Shown here: one piece after another, positions 9,347-18,582 of the stretch
Layout: each line of letters starts with the position of its first letter
How positions within the stretch are numbered: the stretch's first letter is position 1
Assembly (NCBI GenBank): GCA_963704155.1
Contig: CAVPHF010000002.1
Coordinates: forward strand, 62,001-126,000
Direction: 5' to 3'
From: Thiohalocapsa sp963704155
Lineage (GTDB): Bacteria; Pseudomonadota; Gammaproteobacteria; Chromatiales; Chromatiaceae
Length of the DNA stretch: 64,000 nt
Notes under the pieces: model-generated
Databases searched by the model: none
Seen by the model: only the letters and a program-made list of their open reading frames with translations
What the model was told of the DNA's origin: nothing
Position numbers and translations under genes: made by a program

Positions 9347-9808
9347 ATGCTTTCGAAAATCAAGACATTCTTCCAAGACCAGCTGACGCCGACGACGCAG
9401 GACACGCCGCAGCAGGCGATGCACCGCCTGCAGCTCGGTGTCGCGGCCTTATTGCTTGAGATGGTGCATGTGGATGGCGTGAAACGGCCCGAGCAGTGCG
9501 CAAGGGTGGAGTCCGCTATTCGCGCGCATTTCGATCTCAGCGATGAAGAAACCAATCGTTTGGTCGAGCTTGCCGAGGCCGAGCGCAACGATGCGACAGA
9601 CTATTTCCAGTTCACGTCGCTAATCAACGGGCAGCACACGCCCGAGCAGAAGGTCGAGCTGGTCGAGCAGCTATGGCGCGTCGCGCTCGCCGACAACGAG
9701 CTGCACAGCCACGAAGAGCACCTGGTCAGGAAGATCGCCCAGTTGCTGCACGTGCCGCACAGCGCCTATATTGCCGCGAAGCACCGCGCCGAGGCGGAAA
9801 TGGGATGA
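9347..9808 (+). CDS. TerB-family protein
   Basis: A 153-residue soluble, mostly helical protein of the TerB-like family (COG4103 type). It has two acidic segments typical of the fold: LLLEMVHVDGVKRPEQ (about 38-53) and WRVALADNELHSHEEHLVRKI (about 107-127). Their acidic residues bind metal in TerB. The function is unknown beyond a link to stress or membrane processes. It starts 30 bases after the restored end of the hydrolase and converges with dsrS. Confidence 0.8.
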   Translation: MLSKIKTFFQDQLTPTTQDTPQQAMHRLQLGVAALLLEMVHVDGVKRPEQCARVESAIRAHFDLSDEETNRLVELAEAERNDATDYFQFTSLINGQHTPEQKVELVEQLWRVALADNELHSHEEHLVRKIAQLLHVPHSAYIAAKHRAEAEMG

Positions 9809-9893
9809 CCGCTGGCGCCCTGGCACGACGCTCGCCACGTGCTGGCGGCGCCTGCTGAGGAACAGGATCCAGATGCGTCGCGGATCGTGCCTA

Positions 9894-11021
9894 TCAGTCG
9901 GCCGATGTGCGCAAGTGGCCAATCTGCGTCTGCAGCGCGTCGATGACCGGCGCGAGCTTGCGGCGCATCAGGCTGCCGAGGGTGGTCGGGTCGGAGAGTA
10001 GCGGGCGGATCAGCCCATAGCCGGCCCCGGAGAGAATTCGCATCGCGACCAAGTCGTCGCGCAGCCGCGGGGCGGCTGCCCGGCAAGTGCAGATGGCCTC
10101 CGGCGCCCTGTTGTCATCGACATAGGCCGCTGCCTCTGCGACCAGCTCATCCAGGCCCAGGCGCGGATCACCGTCCGGTCGCAGCAGCGCGAAGTAGTCA
10201 CGCAAGCAGTCGAACGCGGCGCTGACGACGTCCTGATTCGGGGGCTTTGCGAGCACCGCCGAGATGGTCTTCAGATAGGTCTGCCCCTGTGCGCCGGAGA
10301 CGCGCAGCAGCAAACGCGCGACCGGGTTTTCGGCCTCGCGCTCGCCGGCCAGTGCATTGGCGAGCCGCTCGGCGTCTGCACGCGGCGGGAGTGGCTGCGG
10401 CAGGTCATCGGGCACCGCGTTCAGAAAGCCGAGCAGATAGGCCTGCTTGCGCGCGGACTTGTTCCACAGTGCCTCGCGCTGCGCGGACGCGATCAGCCCG
10501 GGTTGCAGCATCAGCCGGATAGACGACGTCATCTTGTCTGTCTCGGTCTCGAACGGCAGATACTCCAGCAGGTAGTCCGCCAGCACCGGCCCCATGCTGC
10601 TGGCAACGATGACCGGGTTCTCGAGCATGCGCCGCGCGTTTTCGGCGTCCTCCATGGCCCACCAGGCACGCCGCGACAGCTCTTCGGTCAGGCCAGGCGA
10701 GCCGACCGCCGCGACGACCGCCTCGGGCTCGCCGAGCATCAGCAACTGTTCCAGGCTCTCGTCACGCATTTGTCCCATGCGGGTCCAGCGCCGCAGATAG
10801 ACTGGATAGCCGCCGGGCGAGCCGAGGATGTGACCGGAGATCAGCTCCTTGACCGCGCGTACATATTGCTCGGGCCGGCCGGTGGGGTGCAGCGGCACCT
10901 TAGCCTCGCCTTGCTCGGACAGGCCATGGACGACCAGTCTGGACTCATCGATGCGAATCGCCTTCGGCTTGTTCGCGAGCAGGACGTTGAGGCGAAAACT
11001 GTCTTCGCTGGAGAGATCCAA
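9894..11021 (-). CDS. dsrS: Sulfur oxidation accessory protein DsrS
   Basis: A 375-residue soluble cytoplasmic protein that matches DsrS, the product of the last gene of the dsr cluster in purple sulfur bacteria. It is predominantly alpha-helical, without signal peptide, transmembrane segment or recognisable catalytic motif. Identification rests on its size and on its position directly after dsrR and dsrN in the same order as in Allochromatium. It starts two bases after the dsrR stop, so the two are translationally coupled. Its biochemical role is not established. Confidence 0.85.
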   Translation of the reverse strand: MDLSSEDSFRLNVLLANKPKAIRIDESRLVVHGLSEQGEAKVPLHPTGRPEQYVRAVKELISGHILGSPGGYPVYLRRWTRMGQMRDESLEQLLMLGEPEAVVAAVGSPGLTEELSRRAWWAMEDAENARRMLENPVIVASSMGPVLADYLLEYLPFETETDKMTSSIRLMLQPGLIASAQREALWNKSARKQAYLLGFLNAVPDDLPQPLPPRADAERLANALAGEREAENPVARLLLRVSGAQGQTYLKTISAVLAKPPNQDVVSAAFDCLRDYFALLRPDGDPRLGLDELVAEAAAYVDDNRAPEAICTCRAAAPRLRDDLVAMRILSGAGYGLIRPLLSDPTTLGSLMRRKLAPVIDALQTQIGHLRTSAD

Positions 11022-11023
11022 GG

Positions 11024-11341
11024 TCAGGCGTCGGCCGGCGGCTTGTAGTTGGGATCTTTCGGATTAAGGAAGATGAAGTGCGGCTTACCTTCCTCGATCT
11101 CGGCATAGTCCATGACCGCGGAATCGAGCAGCGGCACGTCCTCCGGCGCCATGACCAGAGCGATGCCCTCGCTCTGGAAGCGGATATCGTCCTCGCCGAT
11201 GGAGTCCTCGAAGCCCATTCGGTATTCGATCGAGCCATCGGCCTTCTGCGAGGCGGCCAGGCGTAGCGCCATGCCTTCCGCGTTGCCCTGCTGGGCTGCC
11301 TTCAATACTTGTTCGGCTGCTGCCGTCGTCAATTTGAACAT
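11024..11341 (-). CDS. dsrR: DsrR, cysteine-free A-type scaffold-like protein
   Basis: A 105-residue protein with the HesB/IscA fold that lacks every cysteine needed for Fe-S cluster binding. That absence is the hallmark of DsrR, which in Allochromatium is needed for normal production of Dsr proteins. The start at 11341 (MFKLTTAAAEQVL) matches the usual N-terminus and length; an in-frame ATG at 11350 is possible. The end HFIFLNPKDPNYKPP corresponds to the conserved C-terminal segment. It lies between dsrN and dsrS in one transcription unit. Confidence 0.9.
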   Translation of the reverse strand: MFKLTTAAAEQVLKAAQQGNAEGMALRLAASQKADGSIEYRMGFEDSIGEDDIRFQSEGIALVMAPEDVPLLDSAVMDYAEIEEGKPHFIFLNPKDPNYKPPADA

Positions 11342-11508
11342 GCCTGACATTCCTGATGGGTCTGGTCTATGCCGGCCGCGGCGCCTGAACTGGCTCGGCC
11401 GTTGACACTTGCGTCGTCTAAACAGTGGTTCACATAGGGTTCACATATTAGGCGTTCATGATAACGCGGTTGGGCTCTTGGTTGTGCCACTCGCCGGGCA
11501 GGCGGCAG

Positions 11509-12891
11509 TCAGCGCAGGCTCCGGACGCAATCGACAAACCGTGTCGTCCAGTCGACCCCGCCGACATTACGCAGATGTGAATAGCTGGCCAGCAGGTTAT
11601 TGTGCACGACGCCGTCGTGCCTGCCGTCAATGCCCGAGCCGCGCAGCACCTCATAGGCATAGATCCAGCGCGGGTTGGGCTCGATGAAGGCCGAATGGTG
11701 GAATTCGTGCGCCAGGATATCGCCGCTGCCGGACCGCGGCGCCGGCCAGGGAAAGCGGTCTGTCTCGCGCAGACGCACATAGCCGCGGCCCTGCGGGCGC
11801 TGATGCATGACGACATCGCGCCCCAGCACGCCGCACATGCGGCAGCTACGCTCGCCCCAATGCAGCCGATCGGACAGGTACATGAGCCCACCGCATTCGG
11901 CATAGGCAGGACCGCCGACGGCAATAAAGTCGGCCACGGCCGCGCGCATGGAGGCGTTTGCTTCCAACTCCTGCATTCGGCACTCCGGAAAGCCGCCGCC
12001 TATAAACAACGCATCGACCTCCGGCAGCGCCGGGTCGCGGACGGGACTAAAGGGCACCAGTTCGGCGCCGGCACGCTCAAGCGCGACCAGATCGTCCGGA
12101 TAGTAGAAACCAAAGGCCTCATCGCGGGCGATGCCGATACGCACCAGCCGGCGCTGGATCTGCGCCGACCCTGGCAGACCGTCGGCCGCAGGACCAGGGT
12201 CAGGCATCGGTACCCTGGCGGCGATGGACTCGATGCGCTCCATATCGATGTGATCGGCAACAACGGCGCGAATCCGCTCGATGGTGGCGTCCACGGCCCC
12301 GGCCTCGTTGCTCGGGATCAGGCCCAGGTGGCGCTCCTCGATGCCGATGGCGTCCATGCGCGGCACCAGCCCGACCACCGGGATGTCGGTGTAGTGCTCG
12401 ACCACGCGGCGCAGATTCGCCTCATGGCGCCCGCCGCCGACCTTGTTGAGGATGACCCCCGCGATACGCAAGGCGGGGTCGAACGCCTGGTAGCCGAGCA
12501 GCAGTGGCGCGATACCGCGCGCCATACCCTGGACGTCGACCACCAGCAACAGGGGTGCGCCGAGCAGCTTGGCCAGCTCGGCGTTGCTGTTGGCGCCGAG
12601 CAGGTCGACGCTGTCGAACAGACCGACGTTACCCTCGATGAAGCCGAAGTCGGCGCCCTGGAGCTGGCGCGCGAAGGATGACTTGATGGCATCCGGCGGG
12701 GTGGTGTGGTAGTCCAGGTTCAGGCAGGTCCGGCCGGCGGATTCGCTGAGCCAGAGCGGATCGATGTAATCAGGCCCCTTCTTGAACGGCTGCACACGGT
12801 GTCCGCGCCGGCGCAGCTCGCGCGTCAGGCCGATGCTGATCGTCGTCTTGCCGGAGGACTTGTGGGTTGCGGACACATAGAGATACGACAT
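11509..12891 (-). CDS. dsrN: DsrN, siroheme amidating glutamine amidotransferase
   Basis: A 460-residue enzyme of the cobyrinic acid a,c-diamide synthase (CbiA) family. In sulfur oxidisers it amidates siroheme to the siro-amide form used by reverse dissimilatory sulfite reductase. The N-terminal ATP-binding domain starts with SATHKSSGKTT and has FKKGPDYIDP. The C-terminal class-I glutaminase domain carries GGGFPE and the nucleophile in AECGGLMYL. The start at 12891 (MSYLYVSATHKSSG) is preferred to 12909. The context dsrN-dsrR-dsrS and the absence of other cobalamin genes argue for DsrN rather than CobB/CbiA. dsrAB, dsrC and dsrMKJOP are not in this window. Confidence 0.88.
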   Translation of the reverse strand: MSYLYVSATHKSSGKTTISIGLTRELRRRGHRVQPFKKGPDYIDPLWLSESAGRTCLNLDYHTTPPDAIKSSFARQLQGADFGFIEGNVGLFDSVDLLGANSNAELAKLLGAPLLLVVDVQGMARGIAPLLLGYQAFDPALRIAGVILNKVGGGRHEANLRRVVEHYTDIPVVGLVPRMDAIGIEERHLGLIPSNEAGAVDATIERIRAVVADHIDMERIESIAARVPMPDPGPAADGLPGSAQIQRRLVRIGIARDEAFGFYYPDDLVALERAGAELVPFSPVRDPALPEVDALFIGGGFPECRMQELEANASMRAAVADFIAVGGPAYAECGGLMYLSDRLHWGERSCRMCGVLGRDVVMHQRPQGRGYVRLRETDRFPWPAPRSGSGDILAHEFHHSAFIEPNPRWIYAYEVLRGSGIDGRHDGVVHNNLLASYSHLRNVGGVDWTTRFVDCVRSLR

Positions 12892-12975
12892 CCGAGCAGT
12901 GTCCCTCAAGCCGCGCTTCGACGCCAGTCGGCGCGCGAGGCCACGCGTTGATCTTCCTACGGCGAGCCTTTAGAT

Positions 12976-13245
12976 GTGCCGGAGAGAACGGGTCGACGAC
13001 GGCCCTATCGACTTTGGTTCCGAAAGGTGGACGCGTCGGCGCCGATAGCCCGCCAGAAACTGACCTTCGACAAGGCCCACGCGCGCGTCCATCGCGACTA
13101 TGCGTTCGCCAGCAAGGACACCGCTCCAGACTACTTCATCAAGCTGACCGGGCTGCTCAAGAATTTTAACTATGCGGCGCCCGATACGCCCGATTACCAT
13201 CGCCTGCTCGGGGAGATCGATACGCTTGCCGCCGCCGCGGGCTAG
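12976..13245 (+). CDS. Unrecognised small ORF, possibly a gene fragment
   Basis: An 89-residue frame, divergent from dsrN. The first 25 residues look random (Arg-rich). From about residue 25 (ARQKLTFDKAHARVHRDYAF, then LKNFNYAAPDTPDYHRLLGEI) it has a normal composition with aromatic and acidic residues, like the C-terminal end of a larger soluble protein. It may be the tail of a gene whose front was lost, placed upstream of the detached dsrNRS block. No function is proposed. Bases 12892-12975 and 13246-13533 around it hold no supported gene. Confidence 0.35.
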   Translation: MPERTGRRRPYRLWFRKVDASAPIARQKLTFDKAHARVHRDYAFASKDTAPDYFIKLTGLLKNFNYAAPDTPDYHRLLGEIDTLAAAAG

Positions 13246-13533
13246 GGAAGTCCCGGCAGAGCCTCCCGTGCGCGGAGGGACGCCCGGCCGGACTGTTCAG
13301 ACAGGGGCGGCTGCCGCGCTGCTGGTTAGTCCGGAGGCCGAATGAATCGGCTTGCTGCGCGGCGCGACTGAACCATTGTGACGTTCTGCGAGCGAAGATA
13401 TGCTAAACCATGGAACAGGCATGGTTGACGAGCAGATTCTTTGTGCGCTGTTCGATGCTGAATCGACCCTTGTCAATCGCGGAGTCCAATTGCTCCCTAT
13501 CGAGTCAACTGCCGCCAAGCGGCCGAGGTGATT

Positions 13534-14145
13534 ATGTTCAAGAAAGTAATCGACAACCTGCATGTCGCGAAGATCGATGGTCTCGGCAGCAGCTTCCAGC
13601 GCCTGGGCCGAATTGGCGGCTGGTCGCAGGTCGTGCTTGGGTCCTTTCCAGTGATACTGATGCTGTTCGTGTTCACCTTCACCGGCAATGTCACCGGTCC
13701 GCGGGCGGGGCTGCCGATCGTCGGGATGTTGACGGTATTGAATCTGCTGGTGCTCATCTTCACCACCTGGTGGTTCTTTCGCTACATCCCTCTGGGTAGG
13801 AAGATCGCCGAACCGTCGACGCGTCCCGGCGAGTCCAGCGTTGCCGGGACGGTGTGGACCGGCCTGGTTGCCAGCAGCCTGGGCATCATCTTTTCCCTGA
13901 CCGTCATGCTGGTCGAGGTCGGACAACTGCTGTTCTACTTCCTCGCCGCGCCGCAAGGTGGCATTCCTACGCTGCAGACGACGCCCTCCTCGGTCGACGG
14001 ATCCTGGGTCTCCGCCGTCGACCTCGCAAGCCTGATGGCACTGGTGCTGATGCTGGCTGCCGAGGTCATAGCCACCATGCTCGGCATGTGGTTGCTGTTC
14101 CGCACCACGCATGTCTATGAGGCGCAGGCGAAGGACACCGCGTAA
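13534..14145 (+). CDS. DUF3611-family membrane protein
   Basis: A 203-residue integral membrane protein with about four transmembrane helices (around residues 30-50, 58-80, 105-130 and 160-185). Its arrangement resembles DUF3611 proteins, found mainly in phototrophs; their function is unknown. The start at 13534 is chosen because GAGGTG lies three bases upstream; the in-frame GTG at 13528 is part of that signal. It precedes an alpha/beta-hydrolase gene by about 20 bases and may be co-transcribed with it. Confidence 0.7.
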   Translation: MFKKVIDNLHVAKIDGLGSSFQRLGRIGGWSQVVLGSFPVILMLFVFTFTGNVTGPRAGLPIVGMLTVLNLLVLIFTTWWFFRYIPLGRKIAEPSTRPGESSVAGTVWTGLVASSLGIIFSLTVMLVEVGQLLFYFLAAPQGGIPTLQTTPSSVDGSWVSAVDLASLMALVLMLAAEVIATMLGMWLLFRTTHVYEAQAKDTA

Positions 14146-14168
14146 GCACTGACGGGGCTTGCGTGCCC

Positions 14169-15248
14169 ATGGGGCGTTCGCCTGCCCCGACCACTCCCCC
14201 CGCGCGGCGGCGGCGCCGCTGGCGCGGCACCGCCCTGCTGGGGCTGGCGATCATCGCGGCCACGGTGGCGGCCTGGACCTGGTGGGCCGAGCAGCACCCG
14301 CGCGACGAGCGACGTCTGCGGGTCCTGGTCCACGATCGACTGGATGACTGGTTTCCCGAGCAGATGGCGCCAGACGACGGCTGGCACGGGCTGCACCAGC
14401 GCGTCGCCGGGCACACCGCTTCGCTTACAGTCGTCTTGGTGCATGGCCTGGATGAGCCGGGGGTTATCTGGGACGACTTGATTCCGGCGCTGGAAGCGGC
14501 CCGCTTCGATGTCTGGGAGTTTCGTTATCCAAACGATCAAGGACTGGATCGCAGCGCCGCCTATCTGGCCAAGCACTGGCCGACCCTCGATCACAGCCGC
14601 CCGGTAGCCCTAGTCGGCCACAGCATGGGCGGGCTGGTGATTCGCGAGTTCGTCGCCCGTTGGCGCCATCCGGTCGATGCCCCGGCACGAGTCGAGGGCG
14701 CTGCCGTGGCCGGGGCGCTGCTGGTGGCGACCCCCAATCACGGCTCCGAGTGGGCGCGGCTGCGGGTCTGGCTCGAACTGCGCGACCTGTTACCGAGCGA
14801 TCGCGGCAAGCGTTTCTCGCTATTCGCCGCGCTGCGCGACGGCACCGGCGAGGCCAAGATCGATCTCCGGCCGGGGAGCGACTTCCTGCGCACGCTGAAC
14901 GCCCGGCCCTGGCCGCAATCGGTTCCCATTGCGCTGATCGGCGCGCGTCTGGCGGGTCCGGCCGATGAATTTCTCGCGGGCATCGACGAGGCCTCGGCCG
15001 AGGTCGATTCGGCAGAGCTGCGGGCTGAGCTGACTGCCTGGTGGTCAACGCTTGGCGCCGGTATCGGCGACGGCGCGGTAAGCCTAAGCTCACTGCAACT
15101 CGAGGGCGCGCCCGAGCCCATCATCGTCGAAGGCACGCACCGCACCCTGCTGCGCCGGCTGCTGGCCGGCGACCCACAGCCGCCCGCAATAGCACCGATT
15201 CTCGGCATCCTGCATGACTGGGATGCCGCGCTCGAAGCGAGCGACTGA
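14169..15248 (+). CDS. Membrane-anchored alpha/beta-hydrolase
   Basis: A 359-residue protein with an Arg-rich N-terminus followed by one membrane anchor (about residues 22-42). The hydrolase core has the oxyanion motif VVLVHGLDEPG and nucleophile elbow GHSMGG, then a strand ATPNHGS. A late histidine near GTHRTLL could complete the triad. It resembles PGAP1-like or triacylglycerol-lipase-like esterases. The substrate is unknown. A GTG at 14163 is an alternative start. It is the third alpha/beta-hydrolase gene in 10 kb, but the three are not close relatives. Confidence 0.75.
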   Translation: MGRSPAPTTPPARRRRRWRGTALLGLAIIAATVAAWTWWAEQHPRDERRLRVLVHDRLDDWFPEQMAPDDGWHGLHQRVAGHTASLTVVLVHGLDEPGVIWDDLIPALEAARFDVWEFRYPNDQGLDRSAAYLAKHWPTLDHSRPVALVGHSMGGLVIREFVARWRHPVDAPARVEGAAVAGALLVATPNHGSEWARLRVWLELRDLLPSDRGKRFSLFAALRDGTGEAKIDLRPGSDFLRTLNARPWPQSVPIALIGARLAGPADEFLAGIDEASAEVDSAELRAELTAWWSTLGAGIGDGAVSLSSLQLEGAPEPIIVEGTHRTLLRRLLAGDPQPPAIAPILGILHDWDAALEASD

Positions 15249-15401
15249 ACTTGACCTGTCGTCGACCCCGCGTATAACCTTGCATTCCTCACGGTTTTCA
15301 CCAACCCGCGCGTCACGGGAGCGGCGGCTACTCGGTCACGCCTGCGCCGAACTCACGCCGGTGACGCTGCACCACTTCGTCGACAGCAGTAGGTCGAAAT
15401 C

Positions 15402-17756
15402 ATGCACGCCCGCAGCAGTTCCGTTGGCGCATTGCTTCCCATTTTCATTGCAACAAACCTGTCGGCAGACGAGGCCGCCACCCCGGACCAAGTCACCATA
15501 TTGGAAGCGGTGGTCGTCACGGCTCCCCAGGATGCATCAGTAGGCCGCTCCTTCAGCTTGGGCCCCGCCCAAATCGCACCGCAGCGTGCACGCACCAGTG
15601 ATACCGCCAAGCTGCTGACCGGCTTACCCGGCGTCAGCGCCTATGGCGCCGGTGGGGTGTCCAGTCTGCCGGTGATCCGCGGCTTGGCGGATGATCGGCT
15701 GCGCACCACCGTCGACGGCATGGATCTGGTCGCGTCCTGCCCCAACCACATGAATTCGCCGTTGTCCTACATCGATCCAACCGCGGTGGAAAGCATCGAG
15801 GTGTTTGCCGGCGTCACGCCCGTCAGCGTGGGCGGCAACAGCATCGGCGGCACCATTGTCGTCCAGTCCGCGGCGCCGGCGTTCGCCGAGCCGGGCGAGC
15901 ATCTGGTCAAGGGAGACGCGGGCGCCTTCTACCGCAGCAATGGCGACAACTGGGGCGGAAACCTCTCCGCAACCGCGGCCACCGAGCACCTGAGCGTCAA
16001 TTACACCGGTGCCTACGCACAGTCCGACAACTACAAGGCCGGCGGCGATTTCAAGGATTACGACTTCACCGGGCGCGCGGGCCATACGCTGGATCTGGAT
16101 GAGGTCGGTTCCACCGCCTATGAGGCCAGCAATCAGTCAGTGACGCTTGCGTGGACGGATGGCGGCAATCTAGTGGATCTGAGCTACGGGCGGCAGGCCA
16201 TCCCTTACGAGGGCTTTCCCAACCAGCGGATGGACATGACCGACAATCAAAGCGACCAGTTCAACCTGGGCTACGCCGGCGATCTGGCGTGGGGGACGCT
16301 GGCGGCGCGCGCCTACTACGAGCACACCCAGCACGAAATGGATTTCGGCGACGACAAACGCTATTGGTATGGGCCGGGGCAGCCGCCGGCGGGCTCCGGC
16401 GGCGGCGCCGCGCTGAACGGGACACCCTGCTCACCGATCGCCGGCGTCAGCATGGTCGACGGCAAGATGGTCGGTTGCGCCGCCGGCATGCCGATGGAGA
16501 CCGACGGCAAGACCACCGGCTTCAGCGTCAGCGCCGAGATGCCCGTGGGACTCGCAGATCTCGTGCGTCTCGGCGCTGAATATCAGCGCTATCGCCTCAA
16601 TGACTGGTGGTCGCCGTCCGGTGCGGGTATGTGGCCATACACCTTTTACAACATCAACGATGGGCAACGTGACCGTTACGCGGCGTTCGGCGAATGGGAG
16701 ATCCGCAGGGACCGCTGGACCCACATCCTCGGTCTGCGCTATGAGGCCGTTCAAACGGATGCAGGCCCGGTAAGCGGCTACAACCTGGCTACGCCGCCGG
16801 CCAGCGGCGCCGGCGGCCCGGCAAATCAGACCCGCGATGCCGTACTCTTCAACAACAGCTCTCGCGCCAAGACCGACCACAACTGGGATCTATCGTGGCT
16901 CGCCCGCTTCAGCCCGAACGCCGTCCAGAGCTACGAGTTCGGCCTCGGTCAGAAGACACGCTCGCCTAACCTCTACGAACGCTATACCTGGTCCACTTGG
17001 CAGATGGTGGCCTTCATGAATAACTTCGTCGGTGACGGCAACGGCTACATCGGCAACCTAGACCTAGAGCCGGAGGTTGCCCGAACGCTGAGCATCACCG
17101 CCGACTGGCACGATGCCAACGAGGAACGCTGGGCCGTCCGGATCACGCCCTACTACAGCCATGTGCAGGACTATATCGACGCGGTGCAGTGGGACGCCGA
17201 GAAAAACGCCCCGCGCAGCGTACCAGTGGTAGACGATTTCACGGTGCTGAAGTACGTCAACCAGGCCGCTCGACTCTATGGCGTGGATCTCTCGGCGCAA
17301 TACCTGCTCGCGAGCGGAACCGGCTACGGGGATTTCACCGCCCAAGTCGTTGCGAGCTATGCGAAAGGCGAAAACGACGACACCGGCGACAACCTTTACA
17401 ACATCATGCCGTTGAATGCCAAACTGACCATGACGCAAACGGTGGGGCATTGGCAAAACACACTGGAGGGCGAGTTCGTGGGCGCCAAGGAAGACACCTC
17501 ACAGGTTCGCAACGAAATTGAAACCGCCGGCTATGGACTCGCTCACCTGCGCAGCCGCTACGAGAAAAAGGACTGGAGCGTGGAGCTTGGTGTCGAGAAT
17601 CTGTTCGATCGCTTCCACGACTTGCCGCTGGGCGGCGCCTATGTGGGCCAGGGGACGACCATGACCATCCCGCCCGCGCCCAACCAGCCACAGTGGGGCT
17701 CGGCGGTGCCGGGGCCGGGCCGTTCGATTTATACCGCGTTCAACCTCAGGTTTTGA
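15402..17756 (+). CDS. TonB-dependent copper receptor, OprC/NosA family
   Basis: A 784-residue outer-membrane receptor: signal peptide (about 1-22), plug domain (about 45-160) and a 22-strand barrel ending in aromatic Phe (AFNLRF). The plug has CPNHM at 113-117 and the barrel has HEM at 311-313. These match, in order and spacing, the Cys143-Met147 and His323-Met325 copper ligands of Pseudomonas OprC. It should bind and import copper; related NosA proteins supply copper to nitrous oxide reductase. The barrel also has a Met/Cys-rich loop (GVSMVDGKMVGCAAGMPM). The gene is alone and no metal-responsive operator was recognised in the 153 bases upstream. Confidence 0.88.
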   Translation: MHARSSSVGALLPIFIATNLSADEAATPDQVTILEAVVVTAPQDASVGRSFSLGPAQIAPQRARTSDTAKLLTGLPGVSAYGAGGVSSLPVIRGLADDRLRTTVDGMDLVASCPNHMNSPLSYIDPTAVESIEVFAGVTPVSVGGNSIGGTIVVQSAAPAFAEPGEHLVKGDAGAFYRSNGDNWGGNLSATAATEHLSVNYTGAYAQSDNYKAGGDFKDYDFTGRAGHTLDLDEVGSTAYEASNQSVTLAWTDGGNLVDLSYGRQAIPYEGFPNQRMDMTDNQSDQFNLGYAGDLAWGTLAARAYYEHTQHEMDFGDDKRYWYGPGQPPAGSGGGAALNGTPCSPIAGVSMVDGKMVGCAAGMPMETDGKTTGFSVSAEMPVGLADLVRLGAEYQRYRLNDWWSPSGAGMWPYTFYNINDGQRDRYAAFGEWEIRRDRWTHILGLRYEAVQTDAGPVSGYNLATPPASGAGGPANQTRDAVLFNNSSRAKTDHNWDLSWLARFSPNAVQSYEFGLGQKTRSPNLYERYTWSTWQMVAFMNNFVGDGNGYIGNLDLEPEVARTLSITADWHDANEERWAVRITPYYSHVQDYIDAVQWDAEKNAPRSVPVVDDFTVLKYVNQAARLYGVDLSAQYLLASGTGYGDFTAQVVASYAKGENDDTGDNLYNIMPLNAKLTMTQTVGHWQNTLEGEFVGAKEDTSQVRNEIETAGYGLAHLRSRYEKKDWSVELGVENLFDRFHDLPLGGAYVGQGTTMTIPPAPNQPQWGSAVPGPGRSIYTAFNLRF

Positions 17757-17945
17757 TCGGCCGCGGGCCTTTCTCGGCACGTCAAGGACCGACACGCTGA
17801 GCGGAGAGCGCAATTTTGATGCCTCGGCGATGCGCATCGAAGCCGAACAAGTGCCGTTTGCGGGCCGGACGTCGCCTTGCTAAGCTCGCGCAGCCAGGCG
17901 CCGAGTCGACCTGTTGGCAACCTTTTCTCAATCGCGGAGACAGCA

Positions 17946-18440
17946 ATGAGCGACCTGATCGTGGTGTCCTTTCCGGATGAGCATCTCGCCTTCGAGCTGC
18001 GCGCGGAACTGGCGAAGATGCAGAAGTCCTATCTGATCGACATTGAGGACATCGTTGTCGTGACCCGGGACGAGAAAGGCAAGACCAAGCTGCATCAGGC
18101 CGTCAACCTGACCGGTGCCGGCGCCGTTGGCGGCGGCTTTTGGGGTCTGCTGATCGGCATGATCTTCCTTAATCCACTGCTCGGCGCGGCAGTTGGCGCT
18201 GGCGCTGGCGCCTTATCCGGGCGCTTCGCGGACATTGGTATCAAGGACGATTTCATGAAGGAGCTGGCCGCGACCTTCACGCCCGGATGTTCGGCGGTGT
18301 TCGTCTTGGTGCGCAAGGTCACCGGCGACAAGGTGCTCGAGGGACTCTCTTCCTTCAAGGGCAAGGGAAAGGTGCTGCAGACCTCGCTCGAGAAGGACCA
18401 AGAGGAGACCCTGCGCGCCTTCCTGGAGACTCAGGCCTAA
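17946..18440 (+). CDS. DUF1269 membrane protein
   Basis: A 164-residue protein matching DUF1269: a cytoplasmic alpha/beta N-terminus (SDLIVVSFPDEHLAFELR), a central glycine-rich hydrophobic hairpin (about residues 57-95) and a C-terminal soluble part (SSFKGKGKVLQTSLEKDQE). The function is unknown; members are often stress-induced. ATG 17946 is chosen because GGAG lies about six bases upstream and the conserved N-terminus starts there. Confidence 0.8.
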   Translation: MSDLIVVSFPDEHLAFELRAELAKMQKSYLIDIEDIVVVTRDEKGKTKLHQAVNLTGAGAVGGGFWGLLIGMIFLNPLLGAAVGAGAGALSGRFADIGIKDDFMKELAATFTPGCSAVFVLVRKVTGDKVLEGLSSFKGKGKVLQTSLEKDQEETLRAFLETQA

Positions 18441-18464
18441 GGTGTCAGTCCGACCGGAGTAGCC

Positions 18465-18505
18465 GCGGCCGCTCGCCGTCGGCGTGCGCGGCCGGCGACG
18501 GCCGC
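18465..18505. terminator. Strong GC hairpin after the DUF1269 gene
   Basis: GCGGCCG (18465-18471) pairs with CGGCCGC (18499-18505), and TCGCCG (18473-18478) with CGGCGA (18493-18498): 13 base pairs with a one-base bulge. It begins 25 bases past the stop codon. No T-run follows, so an intrinsic terminator is only partly supported. Confidence 0.5.
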
Positions 18506-18582
18506 TTGCGGACCGGGCGGACGCTCAGCGGCGGCCTTGCCCGCGCGCCCGAACGTCATCCAGCAATGACGGCCAATAGCCC

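Noticed and set aside
9816..9830. Possible sigma-54 element TGGCACGACGCTCGC
   Set aside because: The -12 part has TCGC instead of TTGC, and it points into the 3' end of an oppositely oriented gene.
11602..12681. 359-residue open frame opposite dsrN
   Set aside because: No domain; dsrN motifs are on the minus strand.
11509..12891. Calling this gene cobB/cbiA of cobalamin synthesis
   Set aside because: The immediate dsrR and dsrS neighbours identify it as dsrN; no cobalamin gene or B12 riboswitch is adjacent.
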